Source: Gammaproteobacteria bacterium (GTDB lineage: Bacteria; Pseudomonadota; Gammaproteobacteria; SZUA-152). Taken from it: a stretch of 8,497 bases of DNA. The translations under genes were made by a program, and so were the position numbers. Under the pieces are notes generated by a model. That model was not told the DNA's origin and ran no database searches. It saw nothing but the letters and a program-made list of their open reading frames with translations. Of the stretch, positions 1 to 5,578 are shown one piece after another; the stretch's first letter is position 1, and the number at the start of each line of letters is the position of its first letter. The DNA lies in NCBI GenBank assembly GCA_030599435.1, contig JAUVNZ010000053.1:1-8497 (forward strand). The letters are read 5' to 3'.

Positions 1-399
1 CGAGTAATCATGTATAAGGTAGGCGAAGTGTATGCCCCTCCATTCAAATCACCACCCCAGAGCCATACCTACAATAACGGCAACTTTTTCTTTGAAAATT
101 TAACTCCAGGAAAATATTATCTGGCAAGTTTTATGTCTGGCAATGTCGCTTTTTATTTTAATTACCGCGGCCTGGAAGACGAAGAGTTTTTAAAAAATGT
201 CGCAATCGACATTAAACCGGGAACGGTCAATTACATGGGAAGCTATGAGGTAACAGGAATTGAGCGAAATTTCTTCAAAAGCGACACCTTTGACATCAAA
301 CGCAGTAAAAAACCCGGTAGAAATACAATACTCAAACATCTAAAAGAGGCTGCCAAAGGTACAGGCTGGGATAAACGTTTTGCGAGTAAAATAAAATAA
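1..399 (+). CDS. Putative exported/envelope protein, C-terminal part (5' end outside window)
   Basis: The frame is open from base 1 (codons cga gta atc, then ATG at 10), so the true start probably lies upstream and only the last ~133 residues are seen. The visible part contains G-x-F-x-F-x-N-L-x-P-G-K-Y-x-L, the pattern of a beta-sandwich of the carboxypeptidase-regulatory or PEGA-like type, followed by a second strand-rich stretch with D-I-K-P-G-T-V-x-Y-x-G-S-Y. The C-terminal ~40 residues are very basic and look like a helical tail. Such domains usually occur in secreted proteins or lipoproteins, but the N-terminus that would show this is missing. The gene converges on the 426-665 minus-strand gene with a 26-bp gap. 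The ATG at 10 could be a real start, but no ribosome site can be judged. No specific function is assigned. Confidence 0.65.
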   Translation, partial: RVIMYKVGEVYAPPFKSPPQSHTYNNGNFFFENLTPGKYYLASFMSGNVAFYFNYRGLEDEEFLKNVAIDIKPGTVNYMGSYEVTGIERNFFKSDTFDIKRSKKPGRNTILKHLKEAAKGTGWDKRFASKIK

Positions 400-425
400 C
401 AGGAAATCAGTCTATCCTCCTGTAA

Positions 426-665
426 TTACAACCACTGCACCAGATAATAAATAAGCCGCCCCTCAGAAGATTTAGAGGGGCCAACAACTATCGCAGGGAA
501 GCGTTTGTTATCTTTATCACTCTGCTCGACTGCCTCCTGTTCTGACTCCACAACATCTACACAGCCAGAAGGAAAACGATTCCGACTTCGTTTGGGTACA
601 TAAACCACAGCATATCGTTCAGCTGAAATTTTTGTCTCTGGGTCTGGTGGGACAAATCCGCGCAT
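426..665 (-). CDS. Small conserved-type hypothetical protein (79 aa)
   Basis: This is a soluble 79-residue protein without signal peptide or membrane segment. Visible features are a Y-A-V-V-Y-V-P strand, a basic R-S-R-N-R patch, a single Cys, a central acidic/Gln-rich segment (V-E-S-E-Q-E-A-V-E-Q), and a C-terminus with V-V-G-P-S-K-S-S-E-G-R-L-I-Y-Y-L-V-Q-W-L. That ending resembles a small uncharacterised gammaproteobacterial family I recall (GPSRSSEG...YYLV.WL), but this is memory, not a search. The start at 665 is the first in-frame ATG, and no good Shine-Dalgarno lies upstream. The gene is divergent from the lpxR-like gene with only 21 bp between the start codons, so the two promoters must overlap each other's 5' regions unless a start is misplaced. 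Function unknown. Confidence 0.7.
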   Translation of the reverse strand: MRGFVPPDPETKISAERYAVVYVPKRSRNRFPSGCVDVVESEQEAVEQSDKDNKRFPAIVVGPSKSSEGRLIYYLVQWL

Positions 666-686
666 TGGGCTTAAAATCCATCTGCT

Positions 687-1715
687 ATGAAATTTATTCG
701 ACTTCTAATTTTGTTAACATCACTGGTTGCTGCTTCCAGCATGGCACAGATCGTACCGTTAGATAAATGGGGCGCTGGGATATATGTCGATCAGGATCTC
801 ACCGTGCCCTTCCTTAATGAAGACCGCGATTACACCATGGGGATTGCTGCAGAGTTCTTCTGGCAAGACAAAAAAACTGGCCTCTATCCACTGGACGGTT
901 ATGTAAAACGTTTGGGCCAGTGGTTAGGCCTACACGATCAGCAGGATGAAATTGTACGCAGTTTTATGCTCGGCTCTGTTACCTATACGCCAGATAATCT
1001 TTCCGACCCAAACCCGATAGTTGATGATCGACCTTATGCTTCACTCATTTACCTCAGCAATAAACGCGTACGTGCCAACAAAAACAACGCGGTCGGCATC
1101 GAATTCCAACTTGGCCTGCTAGGTACCGCGTTATCGGGCAACATTCAAACAGCCCTGCATGGCTTCTGGCGAGATACCACTGGTGACACAGAGCCTGTCG
1201 ACCCTGAGGGGTGGGAACATCAGATATCACAGGGTGGTGAACCCACCTTTCGAGTTCGAGTGAACAATTCACAATTACTGCTCGAAGATTATGGGTTCTG
1301 GGATATTGCTGGCTCGGGAGGTTTGGCGCTTGGCTACCAAACTAATATTAATCTGGGTATTGCCGCTCGCCTCGGTAAAATAGCCAGTCCTTCGTGGACT
1401 CTACCCTTTGATCCAATCAATCGCGGTAACTTTCTACCCTCACTCGCTGGTAATGAATGGTATGGCTGGGTTGTCTATCGTTTGCGATTGGTGGGTTATG
1501 ACGCACTGCTGCAGGGCCAGTTCAGAGATAGCGATGTATCATTTGAATGGGATGAAATAGAACATATCTTGCATGAAGGTGGCCTCGGTTTTACTTTCAC
1601 AATCCAACCCTTGCAATTCACCCTGGCCATTAATGGTAAATCCCCTGAGCTGAAAAATGGTCAGGATCATCGCAATCATTTCTGGGGAGGCATGTATGTT
1701 TTATATCGTTTTTAA
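687..1715 (+). CDS. lpxR: LpxR-family (DUF2219) outer-membrane lipid A deacylase
   Basis: Characterised LpxR enzymes are outer-membrane beta-barrels that use calcium to remove the 3'-acyloxyacyl chain of lipid A, weakening immune recognition. This 342-residue protein starts with a clear signal peptide (K-F-I-R, hydrophobic core, cut near S-M-A-Q at 19-21). It has the family motifs D48-Y-T-x-G52, D114-R-P-Y-A118, and Q154-T-A-L-H158, where H158 matches the catalytic histidine (His122 of Salmonella LpxR). It ends in Y-R-F, the aromatic C-terminus typical of barrel proteins. The Asn-Asp pair near the N-terminus of the Salmonella enzyme (Asn9-Asp10) appears here as V-D-Q-D (34-37), so Asn is not kept. 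No clear Shine-Dalgarno precedes the ATG, and the start rests on the signal peptide. Many marine DUF2219 proteins are untested, so activity is inferred. Confidence 0.88.
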   Translation: MKFIRLLILLTSLVAASSMAQIVPLDKWGAGIYVDQDLTVPFLNEDRDYTMGIAAEFFWQDKKTGLYPLDGYVKRLGQWLGLHDQQDEIVRSFMLGSVTYTPDNLSDPNPIVDDRPYASLIYLSNKRVRANKNNAVGIEFQLGLLGTALSGNIQTALHGFWRDTTGDTEPVDPEGWEHQISQGGEPTFRVRVNNSQLLLEDYGFWDIAGSGGLALGYQTNINLGIAARLGKIASPSWTLPFDPINRGNFLPSLAGNEWYGWVVYRLRLVGYDALLQGQFRDSDVSFEWDEIEHILHEGGLGFTFTIQPLQFTLAINGKSPELKNGQDHRNHFWGGMYVLYRF

Positions 1716-1768
1716 GAGTACCAATATAAGTTGTCATTGTTGTTCCATCACCTGTTGTGCTTAACTGT

Positions 1769-1796
1769 TTGACACTTGCCTATTTATCTCAACAAT
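1769..1796 (+). promoter_or_regulatory. Candidate sigma-70 promoter of the DUF2384 gene
   Basis: A perfect TTGACA (1769-1774) is followed after 16 bp by AACAAT (1791-1796), which matches four of six bases of TATAAT. Transcription would start about 15-20 bp before the ATG at 1820. This fits the position of the gene, which is separated by 104 bp from the lpxR-like gene upstream. The -10 box is mediocre. Confidence 0.4.
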
Positions 1797-1819
1797 TCTG
1801 ATAATTACCAACCCCATCC

Positions 1820-2239
1820 ATGAATTCCCGAACTAACGAAGACAACATTCAACTGGCATCAACACTGATGGGGATTCTGGATAGCTGGGGTGTGAGTAAT
1901 GCGGATAAAATCACCCTGCTGGCTTTACCGGCCAAAACCAAACCACGTGCTCTCCAACGATATCAGCAAGGCACACCACTGCCTGACAACGAGGCCGTAC
2001 AGGAACGGGTTGGCCACCTGTTAGGCATTGCCAGGGCCCTTAGACTTGCATACCCACGCAATATGCAGGGAGGGGAACTTTGGTTAAATCGGCCCTGTAA
2101 CCACTTTAATGGGCGTGTCCCCATGGCCATAATGACCCAGGAAGGCCTGACCGGAATTACGACCGTCAGAATGCATATTGACTGCTCCTATGACTGGTTT
2201 GTTGATGAACAAACATCCCGATCTAATCCAGATAAATAA
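1820..2239 (+). CDS. Xre/MbcA/ParS-type toxin-binding antitoxin-like protein (DUF2384), solitary
   Basis: This 139-residue protein has two parts. Residues ~8-75 are a helical region like the degenerate Xre domain of this family (I-Q-L-A-S-T-L-M-G-I-L-D-S-W-G, then K-P-R-A-L-Q-R-Y). Residues ~75-125 are a C-terminal MbcA/ParS domain with the hallmark L-W-L-N-R-P-C-x-x-F-N-G-R-x-P-M-A-I-M and a G-x-x-G-I-x-x-V-R end. Such proteins normally neutralise a RES-domain toxin (an NAD+-degrading enzyme) encoded next to them. Here no RES gene follows: after 178 bp comes the rhodanese gene, and upstream is lpxR. It may be an orphan, act on a distant toxin, or have become a regulator. There is no convincing Shine-Dalgarno before the ATG. 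An alternative start is ATG at 1868. Confidence 0.82.
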   Translation: MNSRTNEDNIQLASTLMGILDSWGVSNADKITLLALPAKTKPRALQRYQQGTPLPDNEAVQERVGHLLGIARALRLAYPRNMQGGELWLNRPCNHFNGRVPMAIMTQEGLTGITTVRMHIDCSYDWFVDEQTSRSNPDK

Positions 2240-2343
2240 TCGATAAGCGCTGCCCTCATTGGCAATTTTGATACCCCTGCACCTGATTTTTATGGCTTTT
2301 TCTACTACATATAACTAAAGAAATTACTTCCATATCCGATACA

Positions 2344-2361
2344 TATAAGCGAATACTTATA
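2344..2361. promoter_or_regulatory. Operator-like palindrome upstream of the rhodanese gene
   Basis: TATAAG (2344-2349) and CTTATA (2356-2361) form a perfect inverted repeat around a 6-bp spacer, 57 bp before the rhodanese start codon. The right half overlaps a good -10-like TATAAA (2358-2363), but no recognisable -35 lies 16-18 bp upstream, which suggests a regulated promoter. AT-rich palindromes with short spacers suit ArsR/SmtB-type repressors, some of which sense persulfide and control rhodanese genes. That link is inference only. Confidence 0.35.
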
Positions 2362-2417
2362 AACTTACCGGGCACTGATTGAAGTCAGGTTAACCCTTAA
2401 TTTGAACGGAGCATCTC

Positions 2418-3236
2418 ATGCGCAAAATCACCACCCTATTAATAGCTGTCATCTGCCTAGTCAGTTTTGCTGATGCTATTGCGGCATCAAAAGAAGGGTT
2501 CCCCGGACGCAAGAAATATCCCAAGATCCCTTATATCGAACTGGCAGACCTGTCTAAACAGTTCAAAGATGTTGTCATTGTCGATGCCAGATCCATTCTG
2601 GAGTTTGAAACCCTCCATGTAACGGGCTCAGTTAACATCCCCGTTGCGAAAAAATCCTTTGAGGCAAAAGTTGCCAAATTACGTGCTGGCACAACCAAGC
2701 CTATCGTCTTTTACTGTAATGGCCGCACCTGTATGAAGTCTTTTAAAGCCACCAAAAAGGCAATGGAACATGGCGTTAAAAACGTATTCTCTTTCGACGC
2801 CGGTATTTTTGAGTGGACAAAAGCAAATCCCAAACTGGCTGTGTTACTGGGAAAATCCCCTGTTAACCTTGCTCACCTGATTCCTAAAAAGGTATTCAAA
2901 AAACGTTTCCTTCACCCTGACAAGTTTAGCGATCAGGCAACTTCCCCTGGTAAGAAAACACTAATTCTGGACGTGCGAGACAAGTATCAACGCGCAGGCA
3001 TTGGCTTCTATCCAGGCAAAGAGCGTTGGGCCAGCCTTGATGAGAAGAAAAAATTACGTAAGTACATCAAAAAAGCCATGGACCAAAATCGAACTTTGAT
3101 GATTTATGATGAAGTCGGCAAGCAGGTTCGCTGGTTACAGTACGAGCTTGAGAAAGCTGGCGCCAAGGATTATTACTTTATGGCCAAGGGTGCACGCGGC
3201 TACTTCAAAGCACTGGACGCCTGGGGTAAAAAGTAA
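2418..3236 (+). CDS. Exported tandem-rhodanese protein, first domain with CxGRxC loop
   Basis: Rhodanese domains transfer sulfane sulfur through a cysteine persulfide. This 272-residue protein has a Sec signal peptide (M-R-K-I-T-T-L-L-I-A..., cut near A-I-A-A, 20-23) and so acts in the periplasm. Domain 1 (~36-140) has D56-A-R58, H67-V-T-G-S-V-N-I-P75 and the active loop Y-C100-N-G-R-T-C105-M-K-S, with two cysteines that could form a disulfide or relay sulfur. Domain 2 (~150-270) keeps the D185-V-R-D strand, but its loop reads Y-D231-E-V-G-K-Q-V-R-W with no cysteine, so it is catalytically dead and likely structural or substrate-binding. GGAG (2408-2411) sits 6 bp before the ATG and fixes the start. 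The gene stands alone between a regulated-looking upstream region and a strong terminator. Substrate and partner are unknown. Confidence 0.85.
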   Translation: MRKITTLLIAVICLVSFADAIAASKEGFPGRKKYPKIPYIELADLSKQFKDVVIVDARSILEFETLHVTGSVNIPVAKKSFEAKVAKLRAGTTKPIVFYCNGRTCMKSFKATKKAMEHGVKNVFSFDAGIFEWTKANPKLAVLLGKSPVNLAHLIPKKVFKKRFLHPDKFSDQATSPGKKTLILDVRDKYQRAGIGFYPGKERWASLDEKKKLRKYIKKAMDQNRTLMIYDEVGKQVRWLQYELEKAGAKDYYFMAKGARGYFKALDAWGKK

Positions 3237-3271
3237 AAATCCCTTAGTTAAACCAGAAACTATCTAAAAGG

Positions 3272-3306
3272 GCGTGTTGGCATAATTGCTGATACGCTTT
3301 TTTTTT
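3272..3306 (+). terminator. Rho-independent terminator of the rhodanese gene
   Basis: An 11-bp RNA stem (3272-3282 with 3287-3297), of which three pairs are G-U, encloses a four-base loop TAAT and is followed directly by nine T (3298-3306). It lies 35 bp after the rhodanese stop codon. Confidence 0.85.
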
Positions 3307-3547
3307 GGCCATGGATGGCCTTATGCCGTGAAGCACATGGATGTGTGGGAACGGCTTTGCACACGATTGCAGGGGCAGATAATTGCTCCTGCATTATCTG
3401 CATTTCCCACATCCAAATGGGTCATGTAGGAGGTGGAGCGAAGCATTAGGGCAGGACGCCCGTAAGTAGAGCAACGCAGGAGCAGTTGTCGAGGAAGCCA
3501 GAACCGAGGGAAGATCTTATGCCGTGGAGCACGCAACCGCCATGGAT
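3307..3547. repeat. Structured non-coding element, probably a dispersed repeat
   Basis: This GC-richer block of ~240 bp sits between the rhodanese terminator and the pilZ gene. Near its two ends it has copies of a 17-mer (3320-3336 and 3516-3532, one mismatch) and of GCCATGGAT (3308-3316 and 3539-3547). The inside is full of inverted repeats: 3338-3351 with 3404-3415 (one 2-base bulge); 3375-3383 with 3393-3401 (perfect 9 bp, loop 9); 3369-3377 with 3384-3392 (9 bp, one G-U); GGGC/GCCC at 3449-3461. Segment 3384-3392 is also perfectly complementary to 3476-3484. Some of these pairings exclude each other. Frames on both strands show no recognisable protein. The layout is that of a REP/MITE-like element or a structured RNA. 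Boundaries are estimates and no second copy can be seen in this window. Confidence 0.55.
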
Positions 3548-3654
3548 AATAGGAGCCAGCTGCATTTCCATTCAATACCTTTTAAAAATGAAGCTACCGG
3601 GCTAGAATCCCCGGATAGTGTAAATAAACATCATTTTCGATGCGGAAGGATACG

Positions 3655-4053
3655 ATGACAGATTCGAAAGAAAATCGACAATACACACGGTTGCCGCTAG
3701 ATATCATGGTTGAACTTCATCTCAAGGATGGCGCTCGACTCTATGGAGAAACCGCCGATGTCAGCCTGGATGGCGCTTTTATCAATCTCACACCACCATC
3801 CAGTATTGAAATAGGTCAAAAATGCCGCCTGGAATTAATTATTAAATCTGAAGAGGGCTGGGTGCGCGTTGAATTTGACAGTGTGATCGCCCACTCAAAA
3901 AATGAAGGAATTGGTATCCGTTTTGAAGCAGCTAATGCCGCACATCATGAGTCATTTCTGAAGCTATTTATTGAAGGAGATCATGATATCGACAAACTAC
4001 TCGAAGAACTATCACGGCATCCACGGTCAGAATTCCATTTCACAGAGACCTAA
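3655..4053 (+). CDS. PilZ-domain protein (putative c-di-GMP binding)
   Basis: This 132-residue single-domain protein carries the two c-di-GMP contact motifs of PilZ: R8-Q-Y-T-R12 at the N-terminus and D35-V-S-L-D-G40 about 23 residues later, followed by the expected beta-barrel strands (A-F-I-N-L, C-R-L-E-L-I-I, V-R-V-E-F, G-I-G-I-R-F). Canonical RxxxR and D/NxSxxG residues are intact, so binding is likely. The output partner is unknown; in related bacteria such proteins act on flagella, type IV pili or polysaccharide synthesis. The start at 3655 is preferred over the ATG at 3640 because GGAAGGA (3644-3650) lies 4 bp before it, and the earlier ATG would overlap that site. The C-terminal ~25 residues form an acidic/helical tail. 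The gene converges with the HDOD gene. Confidence 0.9.
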   Translation: MTDSKENRQYTRLPLDIMVELHLKDGARLYGETADVSLDGAFINLTPPSSIEIGQKCRLELIIKSEEGWVRVEFDSVIAHSKNEGIGIRFEAANAAHHESFLKLFIEGDHDIDKLLEELSRHPRSEFHFTET

Positions 4054-4123
4054 ACCAGAGCCCCAAACTAGTAGCTGCCAGCTAATAGCAGCCACCTATT
4101 AAGTAAGGCCTAATTCCTATTTA

Positions 4124-4978
4124 TTATAAAAAGAGCTGTTTTGTTTCCAGGATTTGCTCTTCAGCCGCATCCAGTATTTTCATACCAAGCTCCCGTGTGA
4201 GATTGCCACCAGCAAGCTTTGTAAAAGCTGGTACATCATCAAGGTCGGGGAGATTTCCCATTTTTGATGACCCAATGAAACTTAGCAGCTGGGCAGCCAC
4301 CACTACATCGCAATAATCTGGCTTGTCCCCGCTATCACGTGTCCATTCTTCTGCCCCAAAAGCGGCTTCAACAAGAGCCTCCGGAAATTGCCACTCGCGT
4401 AGGATTACAGCTCCAATTTCAGCCTTAAGCTGCTTAACAACGCCGTCCAGCGCCTCACTATCTACGATCAAATCAGGGTAACTTTCTGCATAGGTAAGGA
4501 TTACCAGTTCACCAATATCGTGTAACAAGCCCGCCAATAAAGCCTCTTCGGCATCAAGCCCCGGTGAGGCCTGGGCCAAGGCCATACTAATAGATGCAAT
4601 CTCTACGCTGTGGTGCCACAAATCACGTGCACGCTCATTGAGCAAATCGGTGTGTATTTTTTCATGAAACAAATTACGCAAAACAAAACTGACCACCAGA
4701 TGTTTGGTGGTATTCAATCCCAGGCGCGAAATGGCACGCGCGCAAGTATCGACTGCTGGCTGGCCGTGGTACAGGGCCCCATTGGCGGATTTAATCAGTT
4801 TTGCGCTTATTGCGGGGTCAGTATTGAGTGCCTTGGCTAATTGAGTAACAGGGATATCAGCATCTTCCACCAGGTTACGAATCTTTAAAGCAACTTCCGG
4901 CATGCTGGGCACCACCAGCTGATCATTGATCAAATCGTCATAAATTTCGATATAAAGTGGGTTATCCGTCATAGTCAC
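4124..4978 (-). CDS. HDOD-domain signalling protein
   Basis: HDOD proteins are HD-superfamily relatives thought to work as scaffolds or regulators in chemotaxis, c-di-GMP and stress signalling rather than as proven phosphodiesterases. This 284-residue cytoplasmic protein shows the family N-terminus V-P-S-M-P-E-V-A-L-K-I (23-33), the D54-P-A-I-S-A-K-L-I-K-S-A-N segment, the A-I-S-R-L-G-L (82-88) turn, W-H-H-S (121-124) and G-L-L-H153-D154-I-G. The domain fills almost the whole protein, with no receiver, EAL or GGDEF domain attached. The reading frame begins with GTG (4978), and an ATG follows two codons later (4972). Neither has a clear ribosome site, so the start is uncertain by two residues. 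It faces the pilZ gene tail-to-tail across 70 bp. This makes a c-di-GMP or motility context plausible but does not prove a shared pathway. Confidence 0.9.
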   Translation of the reverse strand: MTMTDNPLYIEIYDDLINDQLVVPSMPEVALKIRNLVEDADIPVTQLAKALNTDPAISAKLIKSANGALYHGQPAVDTCARAISRLGLNTTKHLVVSFVLRNLFHEKIHTDLLNERARDLWHHSVEIASISMALAQASPGLDAEEALLAGLLHDIGELVILTYAESYPDLIVDSEALDGVVKQLKAEIGAVILREWQFPEALVEAAFGAEEWTRDSGDKPDYCDVVVAAQLLSFIGSSKMGNLPDLDDVPAFTKLAGGNLTRELGMKILDAAEEQILETKQLFL

Positions 4979-5002
4979 ATGGCTTTGTTTAGTGTTTGCT
5001 GC

Positions 5003-5030
5003 CTTATAGATGGTGTGTTTTTGCTCGTAA
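5003..5030 (-). promoter_or_regulatory. Possible promoter of the HDOD gene
   Basis: On the minus strand, TATAAG (5008-5003; five of six bases of the -10 consensus) follows TTACGA (5030-5025; weak -35) after a 16-bp spacer. The predicted transcript start would be about 15-20 bp before the HDOD start codon. The -35 matches only half the consensus. Confidence 0.3.
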
Positions 5031-5279
5031 GATTATTTATAAGAAAAAGCGGCGACAACCCCACAAACTTTAACAGCCGCGATACTTTCACTTTCCTGAA
5101 ACCATGGCTTAAACCAGACAACTAGCAGACATTAGCCATAAAAGGCCACAAGTTACGCTATAACCACTATTATTTTATGGGTACATTAGTTTATTTAATT
5201 ACTAGCTCATAGTGTTAACTGATACCGTTATTGAGTTGGGCACATAACAATAATCAATAGCCTGCCGAGGAAACCGTTC

Positions 5280-5331
5280 ATGGGGAGGAAGAAAACCTGA
5301 AATGACCAGAATCCACTATTTGCCTCCCTAT
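5280..5331. repeat. Inverted repeat, 9-bp arms, 34-bp spacer
   Basis: The arm at 5280-5288 (ATGGGGAGG) pairs with 5323-5331 (CCTCCCTAT) with one G-U pair. It could form a hairpin in RNA, but the loop is long and no function is evident. It ends just before the palindrome at 5338. Confidence 0.4.
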
Positions 5332-5337
5332 AGGTAG

Positions 5338-5351
5338 ATACTGGACAGTAT
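5338..5351. repeat. Palindrome ATACTG-GA-CAGTAT (copy 1 of a pair)
   Basis: This is a perfect 6+6 bp inverted repeat with a 2-bp centre, followed by TT. The same half-sites recur at 5503-5519 with a 5-bp centre. It may be a regulator site or the edge of a small mobile or repetitive unit. LexA was considered, but the half-site spacing does not fit. Confidence 0.5.
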
Positions 5352-5408
5352 TTGTTTACTCAAATCCTGGCTTATTACAGGTTTATTGTCAGTCCGGAGT
5401 GGTTTTCT

Positions 5409-5430
5409 GCTAGCGTCGAGTCCCGGCGCA
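5409..5430 (+). other. tRNA 3'-end-like vestige (T-loop motif)
   Basis: The stretch around TCGAGTCCCGGCGCA (5416-5430) looks like the T-loop, T-stem and acceptor end of a bacterial tRNA (canonical TTCRANYC loop, then CCCGG). The first loop T is replaced by G, the 5' T-stem does not pair, and the expected CCA is absent (CTTC follows). A strong terminator comes 5 bp later, as after many tRNA genes. No D-arm or anticodon arm is recognisable upstream. It could be a decayed tRNA end left by an old integration event, or a coincidence. Confidence 0.3.
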
Positions 5431-5434
5431 CTTC

Positions 5435-5461
5435 AAAAGCCCGCTTAACGCGGGCTTTTTT
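5435..5461. terminator. Strong bidirectional rho-independent terminator
   Basis: AAAAGCCCGC (5435-5444) and GCGGGCTTTT (5450-5459) form a perfect 10-bp stem with loop TTAAC, and the T run continues to 5461. The four A on the left arm make it usable from the minus strand too. It does not follow any protein gene in this window: the nearest plus-strand gene upstream, pilZ, ends 1.4 kb away. This suggests an unannotated transcript, or a remnant of a lost tRNA or RNA gene. Confidence 0.85.
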
Positions 5462-5499
5462 GATGCCATTTTCTATTCGGTTTATCTTCTATGTGCGCC

Positions 5500-5522
5500 G
5501 AAATACTGGCGATCAGTATTTC
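5500..5522. repeat. Perfect 9-bp inverted repeat with 5-bp loop (copy 2 of a pair)
   Basis: GAAATACTG (5500-5508) and CAGTATTTC (5514-5522) pair perfectly around GCGAT. The core shares ATACTG...CAGTATTT with the palindrome at 5338-5353, about 165 bp upstream. No T run follows, so it is not a typical terminator. It may be a protein-binding site or an element end. Confidence 0.55.
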
Positions 5523-5578
5523 ATGCTACAGTCCTACCAGAGTTCATATTAGCCACTAAAACTGGTGCTGCCACTAAC

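Noticed and set aside
399..423. Hairpin ACAGGA...TCCTGT between the first two genes
   Set aside because: Six-bp stem with a 13-base loop and no T run; too weak to call a terminator.
1054..1272. 72-residue minus-strand frame inside lpxR
   Set aside because: Antisense shadow of a clear LpxR-family coding sequence.
2251..2269. Hairpin TGCC...GGCA plus ATTTT after the DUF2384 gene
   Set aside because: Only four base pairs; could be weak termination but is not supportable.
3307..3547. Integron attC site
   Set aside because: No RYYYAAC/GTTRRRY core pair was found at the ends, and no integrase or cassette array is present.
3321..3575. 84-residue open frame on the minus strand
   Set aside because: It lies inside the structured repeat, has no ribosome site, shows an odd Cys/Arg/Tyr-rich composition and matches no domain; better explained as an accidental frame through the repeat.
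4074..4092. Hairpin GCTGC...GCAGC between the pilZ and HDOD genes
   Set aside because: Five-bp stem with a nine-base loop and no T run on either side; not a convincing terminator.
5352..5552. 66-residue open frame on the plus strand
   Set aside because: It reads straight through the terminator stem (giving S-K-A-R-L-T-R-A-F) and the palindrome at 5500-5522, with no ribosome site; a chance frame.
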